A stretch of DNA of 33,771 nt, taken from the NCBI GenBank assembly GCA_013153965.1, contig JAADDJ010000050.1, positions 1 through 33,771 of the forward strand, in the 5' to 3' direction. Origin of the DNA: Thermotogae bacterium (GTDB taxonomy: Bacteria > Hydrothermota > Hydrothermia > LBFQ01). A program made the translations under genes and the position numbers. The stretch's first letter is position 1. Each line of letters begins with the position of its first letter. The notes beneath the pieces were generated by a model, which did not search any database, had not been told where the DNA came from, and saw only the letters and a program-made list of their open reading frames with translations. Positions 1-8,033 of the stretch are shown here, one piece after another.

Positions 1-2695
1 GGAAGTCGTACTTGAGAAACTCGGCGTAGCGGGTGCGGTACTCCGGATGGTAAAGTATGGCATAGATGTAGTGAAGGACGTCTTCGGGGGAGACCTTATC
101 CCCGTACCGCTCTTTGAGGAATTTCTGGAACTCCTGTGTGAAGTTGGGGACCCGGATATAGTTGTGAGGATCTGGCTTTCTGGGATTAGGAAGGTAGAGG
201 TAAAGGGGGGAAAATTTGTTTCCCCCTCTACGGAATAAATTGAAATCTGTCGGTATCTTACTTACAAAAGCTACATCATATTGCTCTGAACCAACAACCT
301 CCCACTGTCTCCCAATCGCCAACCCTACATTCTCACCACGTAGCATATGGATCATAACCTCGATTCTTGGTCTCCATACAACAGCAGGATGGTAGAATAT
401 CCAACGCACATCAAAGGGCCGGTATAGGATGGGAATAATATACTCGTGGAGATCGTGGGTAGCTAAGTCTTCGCGAAGCTTTTGACGTGCCTCTTTCACT
501 CGCCACCGATAGTTTTCCTTTAGGTTTAGGACCTTTTGTACCTCTTTGTCTGTATACTCGTCGCTTACGAAGGTCTTTATCTTCTCAACGAGGGCATGCT
601 TATCAAAATCTATCACGAATCTATCTCGTGAAGTAGCTACGCCAGATGTCTTTTCTACGAAGATGTTAGTCACCTTCCATCCCCTCTCGTACTCCTCCCT
701 CAACTCCTTCGTTATGGTCGTGGGAACGAAGAAGTAAGAGGGAGACTCTGGGTTTAACTCCTTCCAATCTACGCTTGCGAGGGTGTTCTCAGAGAGGAAT
801 TTCAACTTCTCCTCTCGTGTCTTTAAACCCGCCTCAAGCGTGGAGAAGTAGAAGACCTTGGCAAGTTTATTATCATTCTTGCGTTTTTCTTTAATGAAGA
901 TGCCTATGGCTACGCCCTGTTGGATGTCAAAAACATTCTCGTCGTCTTCTCTCTTACGTTTGTTCCCGTGTAGGTTCAGGATGTATATCCTGTCAAAAGT
1001 CTTCAAAAGGCTTTGACGCATACCCCGAAAGGTGGGGTTGTCCAGATAAGCGTGGTTGGTTATATAGCCCACGATTCCCTTGCCGGTTTTGGCTATCTTC
1101 CACTGGGCGAACCGTATGAACTTGACGTAGTCGTCTTGTAGATTCACTTTGCGTTCTTTCAGAGGTTTCCCATCAATCTCGTAATAGCTTTGGATTTCCT
1201 CACCGCCCACATCAACGGTTTTCTTAAGAAGATTAACTATCCATTTGTTTTTGTTGGCCGAAATTTTATTGTACGGCGGATTGCCCACTATGGCTATTAT
1301 AGGCTCCTTGTCCTTAACTGCATCTGCCTTAGCTTTCTCGTCCGTTAAAACCTGCTCAAGAAGATTTTTACTTTGGTGATGGACGGAGCCGGGTCTTTCC
1401 AAAGTGTTGGTCAGGTACAGTCTAAACGCTTTATCCCCCCTATAGCCCAATTCCTTAAGCATAGCATCCAAGGTTAGGTGGCCTATAACGTAGGGGGCTA
1501 TCAGAATTTCAAAGCCGTAGAAATTCTCCAGAACGTGTTCGTCTATGAATCTACGAGTGTCCGCATTCCCCCATAAAGAGACGTGCTTTTCCAACGTCCT
1601 ATCCACGGCATCCGATATGAAGGCCCCCGTACCGAAGCACGGATCAAGGAGTTTAACGCTCTCGTTCGCCAATCCATTCTCGTAGCCTAAGTCCTCAAGG
1701 GCCGTATCCACGCCACGGTTGATAAAAGATATAACCTCACGTGGAGTGTAATAGACTCCTCGGATTTCCTTAAGCTCGGGGTCGTACCGCTTTAGGAAAG
1801 GCTCGTAGAAGTAGGTAGCCACATCCCGATAATTTATCCCTCCGGCGTACGCATTGACCACATTCACAATATCGTCCAAGGCCCAACGTATCTCATCCGG
1901 GACGCCCTCAACCATGCGGGAGCTGACGAATAGGGCAACAATAGAGCGTATTAACTTGAGCTTTTGAGGTATGAAGTTGCCAACGTTATCCAGCGTGATC
2001 CTCCTTTTGGCGTTGAGCTTGCCGATAAGCAGGCTGTAGGTGAGGGTTTGGGCCAGTATGTCGGCGAACTGCCCGGGGCTTAGGTCGGGTATAAGGTCGT
2101 TTTTTATAGTTTCGTATATATCCGTGATGGCGCGACTCTCAACGTTGCGGGCTATTGCCTCCTTGAGCACCCTCGCCCTCCGGGCCAGCTCATCGGCCAG
2201 TTTATCCATGGACTTTATCGCGGGCATGGAGAAGGAGAGGAAGAGGTTCAGAAGGCGATTCAATTCCTTCTCCGCAGAGGGCTTAGGGGTGAGTTTCCCA
2301 ATAGTCGGAAGGTTGTTTATGGCCAAAGATACCTTGTCCCTAAGCTTGCCATTCCTGTACAGACGGAACTCCACAAAGTCGGTAAGAATCAGGTTGGGAA
2401 CGAAGTTGAAGTACCTTTTAAGCTGCTCGGAAGTTTCTGCAGCATCCAAATTTGCCCCCGGTCTCTTAGCCTCTATGTATCCGACTATCGCTCCACCGCT
2501 TGAGCGTATTACCTTGAAGTCCGGAAAACCGAACTCCTCCTTGCTCGGAGCTTGGATAACCTCCACCTTCCCGCCCGATAACTCCTCAATTAAACTCTTG
2601 AGATGAGGGTAGAAGCTCTCCTCACGAGCCGAACCACTCCTATAGGTCTCCTCTAAAGCCTTTAGGTACGCTTTCACGGGGCTTTTACTACGCAT
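1..2695 (-). CDS. Nuclease-adenine methyltransferase fusion (type ISP/IIG-like R-M enzyme), 3' end cut by window
   Basis: The reading frame is open from ATG at 2695 to the window edge (898 codons, no stop). Residues 1-130 look like a PD-(D/E)xK nuclease, with P58-D59 followed by E75-A-K77. A helical linker follows, then an N6-adenine methyltransferase with SAM motif I DPCFGTG at 351-357 and catalytic GNPPYN at 471-476. The C-terminal half (YRPFD at 758-762 and onward) resembles the type ISP target-recognition region. No helicase domain lies between nuclease and methylase, unlike LlaGI/LlaBIII, so a single-chain IIG-like cutter-modifier is likely. The gene is visibly AT-richer than its neighbours, which suggests horizontal acquisition. 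It diverges from the gene at 2744. Family assignment is firm; cutting activity and target site are not known. Confidence 0.85.
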   Translation of the reverse strand, partial: MRSKSPVKAYLKALEETYRSGSAREESFYPHLKSLIEELSGGKVEVIQAPSKEEFGFPDFKVIRSSGGAIVGYIEAKRPGANLDAAETSEQLKRYFNFVPNLILTDFVEFRLYRNGKLRDKVSLAINNLPTIGKLTPKPSAEKELNRLLNLFLSFSMPAIKSMDKLADELARRARVLKEAIARNVESRAITDIYETIKNDLIPDLSPGQFADILAQTLTYSLLIGKLNAKRRITLDNVGNFIPQKLKLIRSIVALFVSSRMVEGVPDEIRWALDDIVNVVNAYAGGINYRDVATYFYEPFLKRYDPELKEIRGVYYTPREVISFINRGVDTALEDLGYENGLANESVKLLDPCFGTGAFISDAVDRTLEKHVSLWGNADTRRFIDEHVLENFYGFEILIAPYVIGHLTLDAMLKELGYRGDKAFRLYLTNTLERPGSVHHQSKNLLEQVLTDEKAKADAVKDKEPIIAIVGNPPYNKISANKNKWIVNLLKKTVDVGGEEIQSYYEIDGKPLKERKVNLQDDYVKFIRFAQWKIAKTGKGIVGYITNHAYLDNPTFRGMRQSLLKTFDRIYILNLHGNKRKREDDENVFDIQQGVAIGIFIKEKRKNDNKLAKVFYFSTLEAGLKTREEKLKFLSENTLASVDWKELNPESPSYFFVPTTITKELREEYERGWKVTNIFVEKTSGVATSRDRFVIDFDKHALVEKIKTFVSDEYTDKEVQKVLNLKENYRWRVKEARQKLREDLATHDLHEYIIPILYRPFDVRWIFYHPAVVWRPRIEVMIHMLRGENVGLAIGRQWEVVGSEQYDVAFVSKIPTDFNLFRRGGNKFSPLYLYLPNPRKPDPHNYIRVPNFTQEFQKFLKERYGDKVSPEDVLHYIYAILYHPEYRTRYAEFLKYDF

Positions 2696-2703
2696 AGGGC
2701 ATT

Positions 2704-2709
2704 ATTATA
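2704..2709 (-). promoter_or_regulatory. -10 hexamer of the methyltransferase fusion
   Basis: TATAAT on the minus strand ends 8 nt before ATG 2695. CTCCCC sits directly 5' of it. Sixteen bases separate it from the opposing -10 at 2726, so the two divergent promoters cannot both be occupied easily. Confidence 0.7.
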
Positions 2710-2725
2710 GGGGAGTATCCCAGCA

Positions 2726-2731
2726 TAAAAT
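2726..2731 (+). promoter_or_regulatory. -10 hexamer of the radical-SAM-like gene
   Basis: TAAAAT ends 12 nt before TTG 2744, the longest spacing of the set. An in-frame TGA at 2732-2734 rules out a start further upstream. Confidence 0.5.
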
Positions 2732-2743
2732 TGAAACCTCGCC

Positions 2744-3394
2744 TTGAATTTGGACGAGTACATACCCGTTGATAACGTCCCCACCGGGGCCTATCCCTAC
2801 GCCCCCATATACCGCCGCATAGGAACCCTCTCAATAGGACGTCAGGTATTCCACAGTCCCAAACGCATATACTCGCAGGTGAATCTCCGCTTCTACGCGC
2901 TGAAGGCCGAGGGCCGAGAGATTCGGAGAGTCCTATTCCACTCCAAGGGAGACCCCGCGCTGGATGCCAACCTCGGCAGAACCGCCTCCATCCTCAAGTC
3001 GGCGGGATTCAACTTGACCGTCCTAACCTCCGGGGGAATGCTCTGGCGGGAGGACGTGCGGGAAGATTTGGGCGCATTTGATACGGTCATACTTACACTT
3101 GATGCCGCGACCGAGGAAACTTGGCGCAGGGTACTCCGTCCCCATCCACTCCTGAAATTTCACCGTGTGATTGACGGACTCTTGAAATTCTCCTCCGCAT
3201 TCACGGGACGACTCGTGGCCCTCATCCACGTGGTGGAGACCGTGAATTACGACGATGAACTCCCCCCCTTGCGGGAGCTTCTGCGGAGTATGAGGATAGA
3301 CCAGGTGCTCCTGAAGGACACGACCCGCGAGGGTAGGGCGAAGGAACTCCTTGAAGCGTTGGAGGCCTCGGAGCTCAAGGTCAGGGTGATGTGA
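2744..3394 (+). CDS. Cysteine-free radical-SAM-like protein (COG0731-type fold)
   Basis: The 216-residue protein tracks the COG0731 radical SAM family without its iron-sulfur cluster. The segment PIYRRIGTLSIG (21-32) matches the family's N-terminal PxxSRRLGxSLG stretch. GDPALD (69-74) sits at the GEPTLN motif, TSGG (95-98) at TNG, TLDAATEETWRRVLRPH (118-134) at the SLDA/RPH region, and NYDDE (168-172) at NDSDE. The CxxxCxxC ligands that should follow residue 32 are absent, and the whole protein contains no cysteine. TTG 2744 is the first usable start after an in-frame TGA at 2732. The last 14 bp overlap the convergent lipoprotein gene. It is either a non-catalytic derivative of the fold or a remodelled relic; its function is unknown. 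Confidence 0.65.
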   Translation: MNLDEYIPVDNVPTGAYPYAPIYRRIGTLSIGRQVFHSPKRIYSQVNLRFYALKAEGREIRRVLFHSKGDPALDANLGRTASILKSAGFNLTVLTSGGMLWREDVREDLGAFDTVILTLDAATEETWRRVLRPHPLLKFHRVIDGLLKFSSAFTGRLVALIHVVETVNYDDELPPLRELLRSMRIDQVLLKDTTREGRAKELLEALEASELKVRVM

Positions 3395-4220
3395 ATTTAA
3401 CCGGAGTGATGACGACGGACTGGGACACCGCGGCGAAGAAGCCGGCAGCGTTGTTCAAATTCCCCTCATCCAGAATCCCCCAGCGGTATCTATCCTCGTT
3501 GAGCGCCCAGACCTTCACGGCGTGGTTGCCGTCCCCCCACGCGAAGGCCGGAGCCTCGTAGTATGCGAAGGGTGGAAAAACCCTCAGGCTATCCGGAGCT
3601 CCGGGAAACAGGGCCGTGTCCGGAACTGCCACGAACAGGTACCTCGGCGGGCGGAAGAGGGTCAAACTGTCCCGCTTGTCGTAGTTATACACGAAGGCGT
3701 AATAGTACGCGGCACCCTCCACGGGCCTCCAAACGGCCAGAACCGTACTGTCCTGCGGCAACCTCACGGTATCCACGGGCGACACGCTTGAATCCTCAAA
3801 GTTGAACCTGAGGAGGAGCAGGGGGAAAACGTCGGGAGTCGTGGTCGTGCCGGTGGCGGTGTCCCCACCTCTGATGACGGTTAAGCTGTAGGTGGTTTTG
3901 GGGCGGGGGGAGAAGTGGGCCACGTACAACCAGACGCTATCCTCCTTCGTGGAGGTGTCGCCGAAGGCCATAACCCGTATGGACGTGTATATGGGCGTGT
4001 ATGTGTAGGTTGAATCCCCGTCGCTCACGACCACCATCGCATCGTTGAAACCCTCACCGCGCGGCTCCTCGGGCGAGCGGGGCCTATCAACGAATATGTA
4101 CTGGATGCTGTCGCCTACGACCAGCTGGGCGCTCACGTAGAGTGGAGGGACGGAGGGGGGCGGGGCGTAATCCTCGCACCCCACCCCCAAAAGGAGCATC
4201 AAAAGAGCGGCTCGTCTCAC
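3381..4220 (-). CDS. DUF4249-like outer-membrane lipoprotein
   Basis: This 279-residue protein has a basic start (MRR), a leucine-rich core and C15 in LLGVGC. That makes a plausible but not textbook lipobox, with Gly rather than Leu at -3. The mature part is rich in Tyr, Thr and Asp and has the order seen in DUF4249 lipoproteins: an early YVSAQLVVGDS strand, TTYSLTVIRGG before a TA-G-TTTTPDVF stretch, and NNAAGFFAAVS close to the C-terminus. GTG 4220 overlaps the TGA of the upstream surface-protein gene (GTGA), so translation is probably coupled and the two products may act together at the cell surface. The 3' end overlaps the convergent gene by 14 bp. The lipoprotein call is good; the DUF4249 link is by pattern only. 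Confidence 0.6.
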   Translation of the reverse strand: MRRAALLMLLLGVGCEDYAPPPSVPPLYVSAQLVVGDSIQYIFVDRPRSPEEPRGEGFNDAMVVVSDGDSTYTYTPIYTSIRVMAFGDTSTKEDSVWLYVAHFSPRPKTTYSLTVIRGGDTATGTTTTPDVFPLLLLRFNFEDSSVSPVDTVRLPQDSTVLAVWRPVEGAAYYYAFVYNYDKRDSLTLFRPPRYLFVAVPDTALFPGAPDSLRVFPPFAYYEAPAFAWGDGNHAVKVWALNEDRYRWGILDEGNLNNAAGFFAAVSQSVVITPVKFTSP

Positions 4221-6034
4221 CGCCGTATGACCTTTATCACCCTCCGCCCTATCTTGACGAAATACACACCCTTCGGATAGGAGGTCAGGACCACCCTATC
4301 CACCTTACCGGCGAAGAGTCTCCTGCCGAGACGGTCATAGACGGATACGTTCTCCGCTTTACCCAAGGTGATTATACCGTCCTCGGAGATGTAATAGTCT
4401 CCGGAGACGGTCCTCTCGGATACCGAGGTGTTGTTCAGGCTCTGACCGATGATGTAGAAGGCGAAGTCGGAGGAGTTGTTCTCCCTGTAGGGGGCCCAAG
4501 TCAAACCGTTGGTGGATTCGTAGGACTGGCGGGAGAAGGGAGCGGTGGTGTCAATTATCACGGAGGGGCCGAGGCTATCCGTCTGGATGAAGGCCAGAAG
4601 GACGGGCTGATTGACGACCATACCGACGGGAAGAGGAATCAGGTAGGCGGTGTCGGGATTCACGGTGACCGACCAGGCCGCGAGGGTATCTCCGACGCTG
4701 CCGGGGGTGCTACCCTCGGCGAAGAGATAGACGGGGGCCGTTATGGGGCCGCAACCGTGCTCCGTGGAGGAGCATCCGGCCATAATAACGACGGCCGTGT
4801 CTATGCGATAGGGATAGTAGTAGGGGTCAAACCTGACCATCCATCCGCCTCCCACGCCGAACCAGCGGGAGCTGAGAGGCAGGGCGGCCACGGTGGCGAG
4901 GTCCGCCCACGTCAAGGTGTCGGTAGCCGTCCAATCTATCATCTGAATCTCCAGCTTGGAGGTGTCGTTGGCACGGTTGAGGTCGCTGGGGTTGCTTACC
5001 GTGAGATAGGCGGTGTAATAATCCTCCGGGAAGGTGGAGAAGTCTATGTTGGAGAAGGCGACGGAGGCGTAGGAGGAGGGCGGTATCTCCGCTATGGTCA
5101 GGGTATCGCTGTAGTAGGCTATGCCGTTGTACCTCTGGCGGATGGTCAGTACGGCCTGCGTGTTGTAGAGGGTATCCGTACCCACGTTCATCACCCTCGC
5201 TATGGGGTAGAAGTTGGTCTCCCTATCCTTGGCGATGAAGATACCGGCGTTCTCAACCCCCGTGCTCCTGTCGGGGAAGATGGCGCCGGCCTGAGCGTCG
5301 GCTATCCTGAAGTCGGACGAATCGGGCCTGTATATACGTATGGCGAAGCTGTCGCGAGGCTCACGGGTGGAGGGGGTTCCATCCTCGTATATGCTCATTC
5401 CGGGATTCCCCAGTACAGACTCCATACCGACCGATATGGCCACGGAGCCGATGCCGTAGTCGTACGTGCCGTCCTGCGGGCCGTAGTTTATGGTTATGTT
5501 GCCGTCGGCCGTCAGGATGATCTGGAAGGTGTGGGAGCCGCTGCAGTTGGTCCCGTACCACCATGTGGCCACATTCTCAAAGGTTATGACCAGCGAGTCC
5601 GTTCCGTTGGTCCAGTAGTATATCTGACCACCGGTACATTCCGGATTGAGATCCGCCCCCAGACCTATTATGAGATCATTCGGGTCGGCGGGGTCGGGGA
5701 CGCTTACATCGTGGGGCGTCCAGAAGTTTCCACCCCTAAAGCCGATGGCCCCGTTGGAATGGATGTAGAACTGATCAACCTCGTACCAGTAGAAGGGGAA
5801 GGAGAAGCCCATGCTGAAGGGCCCCTGAATGTCGTCGTCGCTCATGGTCAGATACACGGTGGCGGGGTCCGAAGACTTATCCACCCACACGTAATCCGGG
5901 GCGAGGGACGAAGTGTCGTCGGAGGTTATGGCCCTGTAGCCGTAGGGATCGGTTATCACATCCAACGGCCTTATCTCGTAGGCCGTCGTGCTCCTAACGC
6001 TAAAAGATGGCAGCGCAGCCAATAGGAACATCAT
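4217..6034 (-). CDS. Secreted surface protein with C-terminal sorting-type domain
   Basis: This 605-residue protein starts MMFLLAALPSFS, a very short hydrophobic signal with no basic residue before it. An in-frame TAG 12 nt upstream (6047-6049) excludes a longer N-terminus. Around residues 80-100 a GFSFPFYWYEVDQFYIHSNG stretch matches the nidogen-like/propeller-entry pattern. A central CARDB-like beta-sandwich region (NVGTDTLYNTQAVLTI) follows. The last 60 residues form a sorting-type tail: VYDRLGRRLFAG, a YPKGVYFVKI strand, and a final VIKVIRR. I infer export and surface attachment through a type IX-like route, but no secretion genes are in the window. The downstream lipoprotein gene is coupled by a GTGA overlap. 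Confidence 0.7.
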   Translation of the reverse strand: MMFLLAALPSFSVRSTTAYEIRPLDVITDPYGYRAITSDDTSSLAPDYVWVDKSSDPATVYLTMSDDDIQGPFSMGFSFPFYWYEVDQFYIHSNGAIGFRGGNFWTPHDVSVPDPADPNDLIIGLGADLNPECTGGQIYYWTNGTDSLVITFENVATWWYGTNCSGSHTFQIILTADGNITINYGPQDGTYDYGIGSVAISVGMESVLGNPGMSIYEDGTPSTREPRDSFAIRIYRPDSSDFRIADAQAGAIFPDRSTGVENAGIFIAKDRETNFYPIARVMNVGTDTLYNTQAVLTIRQRYNGIAYYSDTLTIAEIPPSSYASVAFSNIDFSTFPEDYYTAYLTVSNPSDLNRANDTSKLEIQMIDWTATDTLTWADLATVAALPLSSRWFGVGGGWMVRFDPYYYPYRIDTAVVIMAGCSSTEHGCGPITAPVYLFAEGSTPGSVGDTLAAWSVTVNPDTAYLIPLPVGMVVNQPVLLAFIQTDSLGPSVIIDTTAPFSRQSYESTNGLTWAPYRENNSSDFAFYIIGQSLNNTSVSERTVSGDYYISEDGIITLGKAENVSVYDRLGRRLFAGKVDRVVLTSYPKGVYFVKIGRRVIKVIRR

Positions 6035-6043
6035 ATTCCCCCT

Positions 6044-6049
6044 ATTCTA
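6044..6049 (-). promoter_or_regulatory. -10 hexamer of the surface-protein gene
   Basis: TAGAAT ends 9 nt before ATG 6034. Its TAG is also the in-frame stop that fixes the protein's N-terminus. Confidence 0.6.
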
Positions 6050-6075
6050 ATGGGGAGGCACGGAGATTTTCCTCC

Positions 6076-6876
6076 CTACACCAGATCCTCTCCACCATCC
6101 ACCCGTATGACGGCCCCGTTGACCCAGTAGGCCTCGGGACGGGAGAGTAGGGCTATCACGTTGGCGACATCCTCGGGGGTGGTCAGTCTGCCCGAGGGGT
6201 TGATGCTCTTGGCCCACTCCAACATCCGCTCGTGCCCGGGGATCTTCCTGAGGGCCGGGGTGTCCGTTACGCCGGCCTGTATCGCATTGACCCTTATGCC
6301 CCTGCCACCCAGCTCAAAGGCCAGTTGGCGCACGTGGGCCTCCAGAACGGCCTTGGCCGCCGATACGGGGCCGTAAGCGGGATAGACCCTGTGGGAGCCG
6401 GCGCTGGTCATGGCGAACACGCGGGCGTCGTCGTGGAAGAGGCCCGCACGGAATACGTCCCTCACCCAATACACCAGGGAGTTGCCCATGATATCTATGG
6501 TCATCTCCAGATTCTTGCGGGTTATATCCTCCTCCGGCGTCTCGCCTATGTAGGGCTTCAGGGTCCCGAAGGCCAAGGAGTGCATGAGGACCTTTATCTT
6601 CCCACCTTCGGCATCCGTTATCCGCCTTATCTCCTCTACGGTCTTCGCCCTCTTGCGATCGTCGGCGGCATTCACGTTGAAGTATTTGACCTTCACCCCC
6701 TTGGATCTCAACTCCTCCACGAGGGCTTCCACTTGGGGCATGGTGGCCCTCCTGTCCAGATGCACGCCGAAGATGTTCAGGCCGCCTTCGGCGAGCTTGC
6801 GCGCCGCGGCGGCGCCGAATCCCGAGGATGCCCCCAGAATTAGCGCCCAGTTGGTACCGTCATCCAAACGTAGCAT
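6076..6876 (-). CDS. fabL: FabL-like enoyl-ACP reductase (SDR family)
   Basis: This 266-residue Rossmann protein should carry out the last reduction of the fatty-acid elongation cycle. It has a cofactor loop GASSGFG at 15-21 and the classical short-chain dehydrogenase layout. The active-site spacing is that of enoyl-ACP reductases rather than YxxxK enzymes: Y168 followed by six residues and K175, with a second tyrosine at 165. The C-terminal half (AFELGGRGIRVNAIQAG, then TDTPALRKIPG, ending VIRVDGG) parallels Bacillus FabL. The SLAFG stretch at 100-104 recalls the SIAFA of FabI. It lies directly downstream of a lipoprotein gene but has its own -10. A generic SDR of other specificity is the alternative. 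Confidence 0.75.
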   Translation of the reverse strand: MLRLDDGTNWALILGASSGFGAAAARKLAEGGLNIFGVHLDRRATMPQVEALVEELRSKGVKVKYFNVNAADDRKRAKTVEEIRRITDAEGGKIKVLMHSLAFGTLKPYIGETPEEDITRKNLEMTIDIMGNSLVYWVRDVFRAGLFHDDARVFAMTSAGSHRVYPAYGPVSAAKAVLEAHVRQLAFELGGRGIRVNAIQAGVTDTPALRKIPGHERMLEWAKSINPSGRLTTPEDVANVIALLSRPEAYWVNGAVIRVDGGEDLV

Positions 6877-6883
6877 AGCGGCT

Positions 6884-6889
6884 ATTATA
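6884..6889 (-). promoter_or_regulatory. -10 hexamer of the FabL-like gene
   Basis: TATAAT ends 7 nt before ATG 6876 and lies in the gap after the upstream gene's TAG (6898-6900). Confidence 0.7.
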
Positions 6890-6897
6890 CCGCTGCA

Positions 6898-7623
6898 CTA
6901 TCGTACCACCTCGTACTTGAGAGTGTCCCCCGCAAACCTCAGCTTGAACCGCAGCCGATTCTGCACTCTCCCACCGAAGGCGTTGGTACCGGTGAATCGG
7001 AGGGCCAACTGTGCCTCGCACATCCTTCCCTTTCGGTCGTAGCGGAAGCTCCACAGGTCCTCAAGCCTCTCGTAGCTTTCGGGGTCGTACATCCGCCTCT
7101 TTATATCCTCCTCAATCATAGAGAGGATTTCCGAGCGGCGAGGCATAAAGGTCGTCCTGCAGCTGTCGTTCAGGTACTGGATCCTGTAGGCCGTGTAGTC
7201 CATCTCCAGAGCCGCGAGTCTTTCGGCTAACTTATCGTTGAGCACCTCCACCCTGAAGGGGGGAGAGGGGATGCGGCCGCTCCTTTTGAAGGCTTGAAAT
7301 TCCTCCTCCGGCATGCTCCCGAGCAGGCGACGGAGGGAGTCGGCGGATATGCGCAGGAATCGCTTCAGGTCCCTCTCGTAGATGATGAGGGCGCTGGTAT
7401 CGGAGAAGGTTAGCATATCGTACTTGCCCTTGATGCTGTCTATCAGGGCCAAGGCGGAGTCAAACTTATCCCACGCTATGAGGGTGTCCAGTTCGGTCTT
7501 GAGGGTAGGCCACTCCCGGGCAAATCTCTCCGCTTGGCTCTTCTCCATCCTTAAGCCGACGTAGGTACAGACGCCGCAGCCCCCGAGGGCCAACAGCAAA
7601 CCTATCGCCAACTTCCTCCTCAC
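6898..7623 (-). CDS. Lipoprotein of unknown function
   Basis: This 241-residue protein starts with a clean lipoprotein signal: MRRKLAIGLLLALGGC, with LGGC as lipobox and C16 as the lipidated cysteine. The mature part is charged and probably helical at first (about 25-110), then mixed up to a C-terminal beta-like stretch (RFTGTNAFGG onward). I recognise no family. GTG 7623 is chosen because a -10 hexamer ends 6 nt upstream and the basic n-region follows directly. It sits between a small nuclease-like gene and the FabL-like gene, each with its own promoter, so co-function is not implied. Confidence 0.7.
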   Translation of the reverse strand: MRRKLAIGLLLALGGCGVCTYVGLRMEKSQAERFAREWPTLKTELDTLIAWDKFDSALALIDSIKGKYDMLTFSDTSALIIYERDLKRFLRISADSLRRLLGSMPEEEFQAFKRSGRIPSPPFRVEVLNDKLAERLAALEMDYTAYRIQYLNDSCRTTFMPRRSEILSMIEEDIKRRMYDPESYERLEDLWSFRYDRKGRMCEAQLALRFTGTNAFGGRVQNRLRFKLRFAGDTLKYEVVR

Positions 7624-7629
7624 GGAGCG

Positions 7630-7635
7630 ATTATA
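7630..7635 (-). promoter_or_regulatory. -10 hexamer of the 7623 lipoprotein gene
   Basis: TATAAT ends 6 nt before GTG 7623. CTGACG lies 16 nt further upstream, inside the end of the preceding gene, and is the only convincing -35-like match I saw in the set. Confidence 0.7.
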
Positions 7636-7653
7636 CGCTCGGATATCCGGTCG

Positions 7654-7998
7654 TCAGCACTCGCAGCTGCGTAGGACCATCAGGTCAATGTCTTTGGGAA
7701 CGAGGGAGGTGTCCGCCCCCGCGCATACGACGATTATCCTCGTCAGTATCCTCACTCCCTCGGTTGAGAACTTCTGGGTGTGCCGCTCAAGGGCCTCCAG
7801 GTGCTCTTCGGTGACCTTGCAATCCGCCACCACCTCAACTATCACCTTGTCCGTGCGGGTCTTCCGTCTCCTCTCAACTACGAAGTCGGGGTTGTCCGCA
7901 CGCTCCTTGTCCAACTTGCGGATTATCCACCCATCCTCGTAGGGAAACCTCTTGCGGAGGTTCGCCTTCACGTAGGGGTACATATCAACGGCTCGCAT
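7654..7998 (-). CDS. Small PD-(D/E)xK nuclease-like protein
   Basis: This 114-residue protein starts MRAVDMYPYVKANLRKRFP. The core N36-P-D-F-V-V-E is followed by a predicted beta strand VIVEVVADCK, giving P37-D38 and then D59-C60-K61 in the order of a PD-(D/E)xK active site; a helix with EEHLEALERH follows. It is about the size of a minimal restriction-endonuclease fold such as holB-like or VRR-type domains. Three cysteines sit in the C-terminal third (C92, C112, C114). The open frame extends 13 codons upstream to 8037, but TATAAT ends 9 nt before ATG 7998, so I use that start. Function is unknown; the nuclease reading rests on motif order only. Confidence 0.55.
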   Translation of the reverse strand: MRAVDMYPYVKANLRKRFPYEDGWIIRKLDKERADNPDFVVERRRKTRTDKVIVEVVADCKVTEEHLEALERHTQKFSTEGVRILTRIIVVCAGADTSLVPKDIDLMVLRSCEC

Positions 7999-8007
7999 AA
8001 AGCGGGT

Positions 8008-8013
8008 ATTATA
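8008..8013 (-). promoter_or_regulatory. -10 hexamer of the small nuclease-like gene
   Basis: TATAAT ends 9 nt before ATG 7998 and begins about 20 bp after the stop of the DUF4175-like gene. It decides the start over the upstream in-frame codons to 8037. Confidence 0.7.
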
Positions 8014-8033
8014 CGACCGACGGATAATGCACG

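Noticed and set aside
2040-2606. 188-codon plus-strand frame inside the methyltransferase gene
   Set aside because: The minus strand here encodes a conserved nuclease/methylase polypeptide; the plus frame is Ser/Leu-rich with no motif.
4142-6025. 627-codon open frame on the plus strand opposite the surface protein
   Set aside because: It is Gly/Val-rich without any motif and lies wholly antisense to a protein with signal, domain and tail features; GC-rich codon usage keeps the opposite strand free of stops.
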